Program-made: the position numbers and the translations under genes
The notes under the pieces: generated by a model
Told to the model about the DNA's origin: nothing
Seen by the model: the letters and a program-made list of their open reading frames with translations, nothing else
The model's database searches: none
Shown here: positions 34,908 to 43,297 of the stretch, piece after piece
Layout of the letters: every line of letters starts with the position of its first letter
Position numbering within the stretch: position 1 is the stretch's first letter
From: Isosphaeraceae bacterium
Lineage (GTDB): Bacteria > Planctomycetota > Planctomycetia > Isosphaerales > Isosphaeraceae
Assembly (NCBI GenBank): GCA_021324445.1
Contig: JAJPJC010000246.1
Coordinates: 1 to 64,000 of the forward strand
Reading direction: 5' to 3'
DNA: 64,000 nt

Positions 34908-36377
34908 ATGACGATCCCCATTCGACCAAACGATCCCTCGCTCTTCGCATCCAACCGCCGCGCGTTCCTGGGACGGTATGCCGGGGCGATCGGCACGCTG
35001 GCCCTGTCCTGCCTGCTCGAGCAAGAGCAGGCCCGCGCCGGAGGGCTCGGGGGACCGACCGGGGCGGGCCTCGTCCCGTCGCGCGCTGAGCCGACTCGGA
35101 CGCGCCTGGCGAAGCCGCGTGCCAGGTCGGTGATCTGCCTGTTCCAGCATGGCGGCCCGAGCCAGATGGACCTGTTCGACCCCAAGCCGGTGCTGACCAA
35201 GTACCACGGCAAGCCGTATCCCGGCGCCAAGCTCGAGATCCATTTCGACAAGCAGGCGGGCAACTTGCTGGCCTCGCCGTTCCGGTTCCACCCCCACGGC
35301 CAGTCCGGGATGGTCCTCAGCGAGCTGGTCCCGCATCTCTCGGAGATCGTCGACGACTTGACCCTGGTGCGGTCGATGGCGACCGACTCGGTGGATCACG
35401 AGACCGCCTTGCGGTTGATCCACACGGGGAAGATCCTGGCGGGCCGGCCGACGTGGGGCTCCTGGGTCGTCTACGCGCTGGGGACGGAGAACCAGAACCT
35501 GCCGGCCTACGTGGTGCTCTCGGACCCCGGCGGCCTGCCGGTCGACGGCATCCGCAACTGGTCCAGCGGCTGGCTGCCGGCGATCTACCAGGGGACGCCG
35601 TTCCGCTCGGGCGACGCGCCGGTGCTCAACCTGAAGACGCCGCGGGGCGTGACGCCGCAGGCCCGCGCCGGCCAGCTCCACTTCCTCGACGAGTTGAACC
35701 GCGCGCACCTGAAGCGGCACCCGGGCGAGGGCGAGCTGGAGGCGCGGATCGCCAACTTCGAGATCGCCGCGGCGATGCAGACGGCCGTCCCCGAGGCGCT
35801 CGACCTGTCGCGGGAGTCGGCGGCCACGCGGCGGATGTACGGCCTGGACAACCCGGTCACGCGCGAGTACGGCACCCGCTGCTTGCTCGCCCGCCGCCTG
35901 GTCGAGCGGGGCGTCCGCTTCGTCCAACTGTTCCTGAGCCACCAGCCCTGGGACACGCACAGCAAGAACGCCGAGACGCTCAAGTCGCTCTGTGCGCGCA
36001 CCGACCAGCCCAGCGCCGCGCTGGTCCGCGACCTGAAGCAGCGCGGGCTCCTGGACGAGACGATCGTGCTCTGGACGGGCGAGTTCGGCCGGCTGCCGGT
36101 CTCCCAGGGGACCGACGGCCGCGACCACAACCGCCATGGCTTCTCCCTCTGGCTGGCCGGCGGCGGGTTCAAGCCCGGTTATACCCACGGCGCCACCGAC
36201 GACTTCGGCTACAAGTCGGTCGACCGGGTCGTGACCGTCTACGACCTCCAGGCCACGCTCCTCCAGGCTCTGGGACTCGACCACCGCAAGCTGACCTACC
36301 CCCACGAAGGCCGGCTGGATAGCTTGACCGATGCCGAGGTCACCAAGGCGCGGGTTGTCCCGGAGCTACTGGCCTGA
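34908..36377 (+). CDS. DUF1501 protein, Tat-exported
   Basis: 489 residues from ATG 34908. The leader SNRRAFLGRYAGAIGTLALSCLL is a twin-arginine signal, so the protein is exported folded. The DUF1501 body shows FQHGGPSQMDLFDPKPVL, the central SRESAATRRMYGLDNP and GRDHNRHGFSLWLAGGGFKPGYTHGATDDFGY near the end, typical of this sulfatase-like planctomycete family. It normally partners the DUF1553 protein; the RAYT element now separates the two by about 850 bases. Confidence 0.93.
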   Translation: MTIPIRPNDPSLFASNRRAFLGRYAGAIGTLALSCLLEQEQARAGGLGGPTGAGLVPSRAEPTRTRLAKPRARSVICLFQHGGPSQMDLFDPKPVLTKYHGKPYPGAKLEIHFDKQAGNLLASPFRFHPHGQSGMVLSELVPHLSEIVDDLTLVRSMATDSVDHETALRLIHTGKILAGRPTWGSWVVYALGTENQNLPAYVVLSDPGGLPVDGIRNWSSGWLPAIYQGTPFRSGDAPVLNLKTPRGVTPQARAGQLHFLDELNRAHLKRHPGEGELEARIANFEIAAAMQTAVPEALDLSRESAATRRMYGLDNPVTREYGTRCLLARRLVERGVRFVQLFLSHQPWDTHSKNAETLKSLCARTDQPSAALVRDLKQRGLLDETIVLWTGEFGRLPVSQGTDGRDHNRHGFSLWLAGGGFKPGYTHGATDDFGYKSVDRVVTVYDLQATLLQALGLDHRKLTYPHEGRLDSLTDAEVTKARVVPELLA

Positions 36378-36488
36378 GGGGCCCGATGGGCAGCGATCGG
36401 GAGTCCGAAAAAGGACGGCATCGGTCTCCCAGATCTCCAGTGTCCAACGATGTCGCGACGGCTGTTCCCCACGTACAGGGAGCGGGTC

Positions 36489-37565
36489 ATGTATTCGAGA
36501 ATTTGCATCAAGAACTTTCGCGGGATCGAGTCGCTTGACGCCGACAAACTGCGCCCCATCAACTTGATCATGGGCCGTAACAACTCTGGCAAGACGACTT
36601 TTCTCGAGGCCTTGTTACTTCTCGGCGGGGCGACGAATCCCCAGTTTGCGACGACCCTCGGGCTCTTGCGCGGCCAGCGATTGGTCGGAGGTTATCCCGA
36701 TCCGGTCTGGAGACCCCTGTTCCACAATCTCAATCCGGGAACCCCCGTGGAGATCCGAGGGTACTGGTCGGAACAACGGCGTGAGAGAGAATTGCAGATC
36801 TTTGGACAGGAAGCCTCGGCCTACGCGGATTCGCCGGGATCGTCGCCGGCAGGTGAGGAGGGAGTTGCCGCCACGGCCCAAGACCTCGTTATCGGCGGAC
36901 TGCAACTTCGCTCCAAGGACGCTGCGGGGAATCCGATTAGCGCGAATGCGACTTTCAATCCCGGCTCCGGAAATATCGAGATAAGAGGCGTTTTCAGGCC
37001 CGACGTCGTTGGAACGAGGCTCTTATCGGCCCGAGCCACTCCCACTCCGGCTCATGACGCTCAGCACTTCAGCTCTCTACTCAAGAAGAAACAGGATAGG
37101 GATGTCATCGAAGCTCTGCGGATCATCGAGCCAAGCGTGCAGAGAATCGAGGTTCTATCTGAATCGAGCGGCCCATCGATCTACCTGGACATCGGGCTAG
37201 ACGCCCTCGTGCCCCTCGCCGTTTGCGGCGAGGGTATGGTCCGCTTGTTCTCGATCATCCTGGAGCTGATCGCGTCGAGGGGCGGCGTGCTCCTCGTCGA
37301 CGAGATCGAGAACGGTCTCCACTACACGGTAATGCCAGACCTGTGGAAACTCTTGAGTGGACTCGTCGATAGGCACGAGGTCCAGGTGTTCGCAACCACG
37401 CACAACGATGACATCATTCGATCCGCGCTCGAGTTGTTCGCTGGCAGGGAGGGCGTTTTCGGACTGTTCCGAATCGACAAACGCGGCGATCGTCACGTCA
37501 TGGTCGGCTATAGCGAGGAGGCGATGGAGGGTGTCCGCGAGGTCCACTTCGAGGTGCGCGGATGA
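36489..37565 (+). CDS. AAA15/OLD-type ATPase of a two-gene system
   Basis: 358 residues from ATG 36489 (GGGAG upstream; 36450 also in frame). The N-terminus YSRICIKNFRGIESLDADKLRPINLIMGRNNSGKTTFLEAL is typical of AAA15/OLD/RecF-like ATPases, with Walker A at about 28-36. Walker B is GGVLLVDEIENGLHY (about 265-279), and the sensor-like TTHNDD follows. The stop overlaps the next start by four bases (ATGA). ATPases of this type paired with a TOPRIM protein occur in anti-phage systems such as PARIS and OLD-like systems. Confidence 0.85.
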   Translation: MYSRICIKNFRGIESLDADKLRPINLIMGRNNSGKTTFLEALLLLGGATNPQFATTLGLLRGQRLVGGYPDPVWRPLFHNLNPGTPVEIRGYWSEQRRERELQIFGQEASAYADSPGSSPAGEEGVAATAQDLVIGGLQLRSKDAAGNPISANATFNPGSGNIEIRGVFRPDVVGTRLLSARATPTPAHDAQHFSSLLKKKQDRDVIEALRIIEPSVQRIEVLSESSGPSIYLDIGLDALVPLAVCGEGMVRLFSIILELIASRGGVLLVDEIENGLHYTVMPDLWKLLSGLVDRHEVQVFATTHNDDIIRSALELFAGREGVFGLFRIDKRGDRHVMVGYSEEAMEGVREVHFEVRG

Positions 37566-38203
37566 ACCCCAAGATCAACAAACCGAAGCTGCTGATCGTC
37601 GAGGGACGTGACGAGGAGTTGTTTTTCGACGCCGCGCTGTCCAATCACCTCGGGCTCACGGACATCCAGGTGATGCCTATCGGCGGCAAGACATTGTTGA
37701 CCAACAGTCTCGCGGCCCTGGTGACTCTTGCTCAGTTTCCGATCGTGCAGACCATCGGAGTCCTCCGGGACGCCGACTCACCGATCGGCGGCGGTCCGAT
37801 CACCGGTGCTGTGATCTCCGAGGCTGCAAAAGCGTTTCAATCTGTTTGTACCTCCCTGAGACATGTCGGCCTTTCCTGTCCGGCCGCGCATGGCCAGTTC
37901 GCCGTCGGCCCGCCGCGCGTCGGCGTCTTCATCGTCCCGAATGGCATCGATGACGGAATGCTCGAAACGCTCTGCGTGCTGTCCGTCTCGGCGTTGCCTG
38001 AGTTCCCATGCGTTGACGCCTACTTCCAATGCCTCCAGGGGCACCAGATCGTCCCGAACAATCTGCAAAAGGCGCGCGCCCATGCCTGGCTCGCGTCACG
38101 TCTGGAGCCCGACAAGCGCGTCGGCGAAGCCGCGCAAGCCGGGTACTGGCCCTGGGATGCCGATGCGTTCCAAGATCTTTGGTCGTTCATCCGGTCCTTG
38201 TAG
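37562..38203 (+). CDS. TOPRIM-like protein (DUF3226-type)
   Basis: 213 residues. The first strand and acidic motif LLIVEGRDEELFF and the later VLRDADSP match the glutamate and DxD elements of a TOPRIM fold, as in DUF3226/DUF4435 proteins. A C-terminal region (NLQKARAHAWLASRLEPDKRVGEAAQAGYWPWDADAF) is typical of DUF3226. Coupled translation with the ATPase implies one complex: the ATPase as sensor/regulator and this subunit as metal-dependent nuclease or effector. The defence role is inference. Confidence 0.75.
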   Translation: MNPKINKPKLLIVEGRDEELFFDAALSNHLGLTDIQVMPIGGKTLLTNSLAALVTLAQFPIVQTIGVLRDADSPIGGGPITGAVISEAAKAFQSVCTSLRHVGLSCPAAHGQFAVGPPRVGVFIVPNGIDDGMLETLCVLSVSALPEFPCVDAYFQCLQGHQIVPNNLQKARAHAWLASRLEPDKRVGEAAQAGYWPWDADAFQDLWSFIRSL

Positions 38204-38394
38204 CCGCGATCACGGAGGTTACGGCAGGATCGCGCCGGAGAGCCAGGGATGGAATTCGGTGCCGGCCGATCCAAGATGGGCTCGGGTCGAACCACGACGG
38301 CAGCCTCCCGGTGCCGGGAATCTCGGAAAATCGTGCAATAACACGGCGTCCTCGTGGCACTACAAGAAACGGCATCGCGAAGGGAGCCTGATGG

Positions 38395-41300
38395 ATGGCA
38401 CGCAGGTCGGTTGACGCCGTCGGCTCGAGGCACTTCCGCACCCTGTATGGTCTGGGGGTGGTCGGGGACCTGACGGACGGGCAGCTCCTGGAACGGTTCG
38501 TCGCCGGGCGCGACGAGGCGGCCGAGGCCGGGTTTGCAGCCCTGGTCGAGCGGCACGGGCCGATGGTGCTCCGCGTCTGCCGGCAGATCCTCCGCGACGC
38601 GCACGATGCCGAGGATGCGTTCCAGGCCACGTTCCTGGTCCTGGCCCGCCGGGCCGGGTCGGTCCGCCAGCGCGACTCGGTGGCCAGTTGGCTGTACGGG
38701 ATCGCCCAACGCCTGGCCATGCGGTCCAGGGCCGACACTGCCAGGAGGCGGGCGCACGAACGACGGCGGGCGGAGCGGATGGCCATGACAGCCGGATACT
38801 CGGCCAGCCACGACGGCGGCGAAGCGGAGTGCTGGCCGGAACTCCACGAGGAGGTCGCCCGGCTGCCGGAGAAGTACCGGGAGTCGGTCGTGCTCTGCTA
38901 CCTCGAGGGCTTGACCACAGAGGCGGCGGCCCGCCGGCTCGGGTGCGCCCATGGGACTGTCCTCTCCAGGCTGTCGCGGGCGCGAGCACGTCTGCGCCGG
39001 CAGCTCACCCGCCGCGGGCTGCCCCTGCCGGCCGGACTGCTGGCCGCTGGCCTGTCTCCGGAGGCGGCCAAGGCCGTGGTGCCGGGTGCGCTGGCTCATT
39101 CCGTGGTTCAGGCGGCGATGCGGATCGCGGCAGGCATGACGGTGGCCGGGGTGGTCTCGGCCTCGGTCGCCGCCCTCACCCAAGGAGTGCTGACGATGAT
39201 GTTCCTGGCCAGGCTGAGAGGATTCGTGGGGGCCGTCCTGGTGGTCGGGATCCTCACCGTTGGCCTGGCGGTGCTGGTCCATCGCACGGCCGGGGCCCGG
39301 CCACAAGATCCACCCGCGAGCAAGTCCGTCACGGCGGCGTCCTCCGTGCCGCGAGCCGATGACCCGGCGCGCACCCAGGACGGACGAGCCGCGGAGATCA
39401 TCGTCCAGGCCGCCGATCTGTCGCGCAGGGGCGAGGACGATCAGTTCATCGGCATGGCGGCGATCGACCCGGTGACCGCGAAATGGCGGACGATCTCCAA
39501 GGGATCCGACGTCGGCCCGGGGCAGGTCTCCCCTGATGGCCGCTTCATCGTGTATTCGAGTTTCGGAAGGAACCTCGACCCGGAGCAGGTCGGCATCTGG
39601 GTCTACGACATGACGGGTGAAGCGCGTCCGCGGCGCATCTTCGAGCGGAAGGGAGAACCCTTCTGGGTGAACGACGGCCGCCAGGTCATCATCGGCACGC
39701 CGGTCGGCGAGGGCTGGAAGACATTCGAGACCTGGCGCGTCAACGCCGACGGCACGGGTCGGACCAAGCTGCCGATCCCCGAAACCGACCTCGTCCTCGA
39801 CTGCTCTCGTGATGGGACGTGGCTGGCGACGCGGACCATCGTCGGGGGCGAACCCGCCCATAAAGGGCGGCTCACCCTGGTCCACCCGGACGGGACCGGC
39901 GCCCGGTACCTGACCGCAGGATCGGCGAACGACGACCTCTTCTCCACCTTCAAGATCTCCCCGGATGGCCGGAGTATTGCCTACATCGAGATCAAGATCG
40001 GGGACGACGACGAGGTCCGGAGCTCCCGGCTCTTCGTCGTGGACATCGAGGGTCGTCACCGGCGCGAGATCCCGATCCCGTTCGAGCCCGGCACGGTGGC
40101 CAGCGTCTCCTGGTCGCCCGACGGTTCGCGGCTGGCACTGAACCCGTTGAGCGGCCGAACCAAGGAGGGATCGATCTTCCTGGTCGATCTCGACGGCTCG
40201 AACTTCCGGAAGCTTCCTCTGCCCCCCGGCCGCTGGAATCTCCACGTCTGCGCCTGGACAGCGATCACGCCGCGGCTCCGGGTCGGAGCCTCCGACGAGA
40301 CCCCCGACGTGAGCACGCCTCGGGGCCGCTACCAGGCGCTGCTCCAGGAGTACAAGACGGCGTTCCGGGACTACGACGAGGCGCGCAAGAAGGCCAAGAC
40401 CGATGAGGAGCGGAAACGGGTCGCCGCGGAGAAATACCCCCAGCCTCGGTCGTACCTCGGCCGTTTCCTCCAGCTCGCCGAGTCGGCCCCCAACGACCCG
40501 GCGGCCATCGACGCGCTGTTCTGGATCGTCCAGCGCGGATTCGACGGGCCCGAGTTCTCCCGCGCCATCGACCGGCTCGCCGACCACGCCGAGAGCCGAT
40601 ATGTGGGTCGCGATGCCCTGAGCCTGGCCAATTCGGTCTCACCGTCCGTGGAGAAGCTCCTCCGGGCGGTCATCGAGAAGGCCCCCGACCAATACACCAA
40701 GGGGCTCGCCTGCCTGGCGCTGGGCCGGTACTTCAAGCACTCGTCCGAGCGGGTCCGTGAGATCCGCGAGGATCCCCGATCGGCCAGGTGGTGGGAGACG
40801 ATGTTCGTCGAGGAAGGCGCCGGCAAGGAGCGCTTCGCGCGATTCCACAGCCGGGACCCCAACGCCCTGATGAAGCAGGCCGAATTGGTGCTCGACCGGG
40901 CCGCCGGCGAGTTCGGCAAACTGTCGGGCGCCGAGGACCGCCTGACCAGGAAAGCCCTCACCAAGCTGGCCGAGGACGCCCGCGCCGAGCTGGACGAGAT
41001 CCGCAACCTCTGCCCGGGCAAGGCGGCGCCCGAGATCGCCGGCGCGGATGTCGACGACCGGCCGTTCACGCTGAGCGAATACCGCGGTAAGGTGGTCCTC
41101 ATCTCCTTCTGGGCGGATTGGTGCGGGTCCTGCCGCGACCTGTACGCGCTCGAGCGGTCGCTGGTGGACCGGATGCGCGGCCGACCGTTCGTCCTGCTGG
41201 GCGTCAACAGCGACGGTGACAGGGACAAGCTCAAGGAGCGGATGAAGGTCGAGCACATCACTTCGCGGTCGTGGTGGGACGGCGGCGGCAGCGCCAACAC

Positions 41301-41475
41301 TCCCGGGCCGATCGCTCGCCGGTTCAACATCCACGGCTGGCCGACGCTCTACCTCCTCGATCACCGCGGCGTCATCCGCCACAAGTTCCCCGGCACCCCC
41401 AGCACTCCACGGTTGATCACGGCGATTGACGCGCTGGTCAAGGCCGCCGAGGAGGCCGACGCCCCAAGGAAATAG
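38395..41475 (+). CDS. ECF sigma factor fused to a membrane helix, beta-propeller and TlpA-like redoxin
   Basis: 1026 residues. Region 25-205 is a sigma-70 family ECF factor: sigma2 (HGPMVLRVCRQILRDAHDAEDAFQATFLVLARR) and sigma4 (LPEKYRESVVLCYLEGLTTEAAARRLGCAHGTVLSRLSRAR). A membrane helix follows at about 277-297. Beyond it, outside the membrane, come PD40/WD40-like repeats (VSPDGRFIVYSS, ISPDGRSIAYIE, SWSPDGSRLALNP), a helical region and a thioredoxin fold with C910-G-S-C913. So a cytoplasmic transcription factor is tethered to a periplasmic sensor with redox chemistry. Start ATG 38395 has GGAG upstream. Such fusions appear to be planctomycete-specific. Confidence 0.85.
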   Translation: MARRSVDAVGSRHFRTLYGLGVVGDLTDGQLLERFVAGRDEAAEAGFAALVERHGPMVLRVCRQILRDAHDAEDAFQATFLVLARRAGSVRQRDSVASWLYGIAQRLAMRSRADTARRRAHERRRAERMAMTAGYSASHDGGEAECWPELHEEVARLPEKYRESVVLCYLEGLTTEAAARRLGCAHGTVLSRLSRARARLRRQLTRRGLPLPAGLLAAGLSPEAAKAVVPGALAHSVVQAAMRIAAGMTVAGVVSASVAALTQGVLTMMFLARLRGFVGAVLVVGILTVGLAVLVHRTAGARPQDPPASKSVTAASSVPRADDPARTQDGRAAEIIVQAADLSRRGEDDQFIGMAAIDPVTAKWRTISKGSDVGPGQVSPDGRFIVYSSFGRNLDPEQVGIWVYDMTGEARPRRIFERKGEPFWVNDGRQVIIGTPVGEGWKTFETWRVNADGTGRTKLPIPETDLVLDCSRDGTWLATRTIVGGEPAHKGRLTLVHPDGTGARYLTAGSANDDLFSTFKISPDGRSIAYIEIKIGDDDEVRSSRLFVVDIEGRHRREIPIPFEPGTVASVSWSPDGSRLALNPLSGRTKEGSIFLVDLDGSNFRKLPLPPGRWNLHVCAWTAITPRLRVGASDETPDVSTPRGRYQALLQEYKTAFRDYDEARKKAKTDEERKRVAAEKYPQPRSYLGRFLQLAESAPNDPAAIDALFWIVQRGFDGPEFSRAIDRLADHAESRYVGRDALSLANSVSPSVEKLLRAVIEKAPDQYTKGLACLALGRYFKHSSERVREIREDPRSARWWETMFVEEGAGKERFARFHSRDPNALMKQAELVLDRAAGEFGKLSGAEDRLTRKALTKLAEDARAELDEIRNLCPGKAAPEIAGADVDDRPFTLSEYRGKVVLISFWADWCGSCRDLYALERSLVDRMRGRPFVLLGVNSDGDRDKLKERMKVEHITSRSWWDGGGSANTPGPIARRFNIHGWPTLYLLDHRGVIRHKFPGTPSTPRLITAIDALVKAAEEADAPRK

Positions 41476-41549
41476 CGGCAGGCAGGCGGGGGCGGCTGGC
41501 TCATATCCCCCAGGGAGAGCTGCGATTTTCGCGCACCTCAGGCGCGGCC

Positions 41550-41567
41550 GTGGGAGAGAGGTCCCAC
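41550..41567. terminator. hairpin between convergent genes
   Basis: GTGGGA and TCCCAC around GAGAGG, in the 110 bases between the sigma fusion stop and the leftward phosphatase-like gene stop. Tentative, as no T-tract is present. Confidence 0.3.
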
Positions 41568-41584
41568 ACCCGCGCGACGCCACT

Positions 41585-43051
41585 TCAGCCGATGTACCCC
41601 AGCCCGCTGAGGCGGTCGCGGATGATCGTCTCGTCGTCCGGGTCATAGCCGGCATCATCCGGCGATGCCCCGCGCGCGCCGGCGGCCAGCGACCGGCCTT
41701 GCATCGTCTCGGGGACTTCGTAGCCTGCCAGGTCCATCAGGGTCGGCGCGATGTCCAGGAGATGGGCCCCGGTCACCTCGCCGTGGAGCGGGCTCTGCGA
41801 CGCCGCCAGGATGAATGCGCCGAACTGCGCGTGGTTGCAGTCGTCCGGGCCGGTGTCGTTCTCCAGCACGTGGATGGTCGGATAGCCCACGCCGCCGATC
41901 GATCGCCAGTACAGCCCGCCGAAGTGGACGATCAGGTCGGGGGCCACGTTCTTGACCCGGTGATAGACCTCCTCGGGTTTGAAGACCAGGGTCCCCATCG
42001 GCTTGCCATCGCGGTCGGTCGTCGCCTCGAACTTCGCCTGGATCTCGTCGCGGAACCGCGCATACTCGGCCGGATCAATCGTTCCCTGCGGCTCCCGTCC
42101 CTTGACGTTGAAGAACACCCGGGCGTAATAGCCCCCCTCGCTCCAGACCCGGGTCTTCGCCCAGTCGACGTCGAGCTGGGCGAACGGGGTCACGGCCTTC
42201 GGGTAACATTTCAGGACTAGCAGGCCCTCGCGGACCAGCCACTCGTTGACGCAGAAGCCCCCGTCCAGCCGCTGCGCGCCGTGGTCCGAGACCAGGAGGA
42301 CAATCGTGTCGTCGGCCAGCAGCTCCAGCACCCGGCCGATCTCCTCGTCGAGGTGGCGATAGTAGTCGTGAACCGTCTCGGCGAACGGGGAACCCGGCTC
42401 ATGCAGGACGTGCTGGGGATCGTGGTACTTCCAGAAGCCGTGGTGGACCCGGTCCAGCCCGATATCGACGAAGTGGAAGTAGTCCCACTCCCTGGTCTGG
42501 AGCAGGTGGCGCACCACCTGGAACTGGGTGCGGCTCATGGCGAAGATCGCATCGCGGAGCCAGGCCTTGTCCTCGGTGCGGAAGCCCTGAACGTCGACCG
42601 GGTAGTGGCCCACCAGCCGGCGGATCTCCTCCGACAGCTCGGGCGGGTGGGTGAAGACGTTCTTATCGGTATCCGGCGTGAGGAAGCAGCTCACGGCCAG
42701 GCCATTGATCCGGCGCGGGGGATAACCCGGCGGGACCCCGACGATGATCGACCGCTTCCCTTCGCGGGCGAGGTGGTCCCAGATGGCTGGCTCGGTGATC
42801 GACCGTGAGGAGGCGATCCCCAGCCCGCTGTAGGAGTGGTCGGTCCGGTTCCGGAACCCATAGACGCCCAGCGAGCCGGGGTCCTGGCTGGTCGCCAGGC
42901 ACATCCAGGCGGGGACCGTGATCGGCGGAATCACGCTCTCCAGCCGCCCGTAGCAGCCCACGTCCATCAGCCGGCGAATGTGGGGCAGGTCCTCATAGCC
43001 GAGGAGCAGTTCCGGAGCGGCACAGTCGAGGCCCAGGACGAGGATCTTCAT
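41585..43051 (-). CDS. alkaline phosphatase superfamily protein (phosphodiesterase/phosphotransferase type), 1
   Basis: 488 residues from ATG 43051 (GAGGGAA upstream). Metal-site motifs of the type I phosphodiesterase/nucleotide pyrophosphatase family are present: VLGLDCAAPELL at the start, VPAWMCLATSQDPGSLGVYGF with the nucleophile region, HFVDIGLDRVHHGFW, LLVSDHGAQ and the late DIAPTLMDLAGYE. No signal peptide is seen, so it is probably cytoplasmic or at the inner membrane. It follows a paralogue, and the pair may act on phospho-lipids or nucleotides; the substrate is unknown. Confidence 0.85.
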   Translation of the reverse strand: MKILVLGLDCAAPELLLGYEDLPHIRRLMDVGCYGRLESVIPPITVPAWMCLATSQDPGSLGVYGFRNRTDHSYSGLGIASSRSITEPAIWDHLAREGKRSIIVGVPPGYPPRRINGLAVSCFLTPDTDKNVFTHPPELSEEIRRLVGHYPVDVQGFRTEDKAWLRDAIFAMSRTQFQVVRHLLQTREWDYFHFVDIGLDRVHHGFWKYHDPQHVLHEPGSPFAETVHDYYRHLDEEIGRVLELLADDTIVLLVSDHGAQRLDGGFCVNEWLVREGLLVLKCYPKAVTPFAQLDVDWAKTRVWSEGGYYARVFFNVKGREPQGTIDPAEYARFRDEIQAKFEATTDRDGKPMGTLVFKPEEVYHRVKNVAPDLIVHFGGLYWRSIGGVGYPTIHVLENDTGPDDCNHAQFGAFILAASQSPLHGEVTGAHLLDIAPTLMDLAGYEVPETMQGRSLAAGARGASPDDAGYDPDDETIIRDRLSGLGYIG

Positions 43052-43108
43052 GACATTCCCTCGACTACCAAGATTCTCACCGCGCCGACGGATCAAGGGT
43101 AAAGAGGG

Positions 43109-43205
43109 AACCACGGAAGGCGCGGAAAAACACGGAAGGGAAACCGAGACAGTCTCGATTCGTTCTGGTCCTTCTTCCGTGTCCTTCCGTGTCTTCCGTG
43201 GTTCA
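43109..43205. repeat. ACGGAAGG word inverted repeat
   Basis: AACCACGGAAGG...AACACGGAAGG at the left end (43109-43140) is mirrored by CTTCCGTGTCCTTCCGTGTCTTCCGTGGTT at the right end (43173-43204), forming a large imperfect hairpin between the two phosphatase-like genes. It belongs to the class of short-word inverted repeats found elsewhere in this window. Confidence 0.7.
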
Positions 43206-43297
43206 AGATTCTCTCCGTGCTCGCTGCGGAATCGCTCCGGAAGCCGGAGTGAGCGACCGCGAAGACGGTTCTTGTGTGGGGATGCCTCTTGCCAGAG

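Noticed and set aside
38020-40587. An 855-codon minus-strand open frame opposite the ATPase/TOPRIM end and the sigma fusion
   Set aside because: Antisense shadow of two well-supported plus-strand genes.
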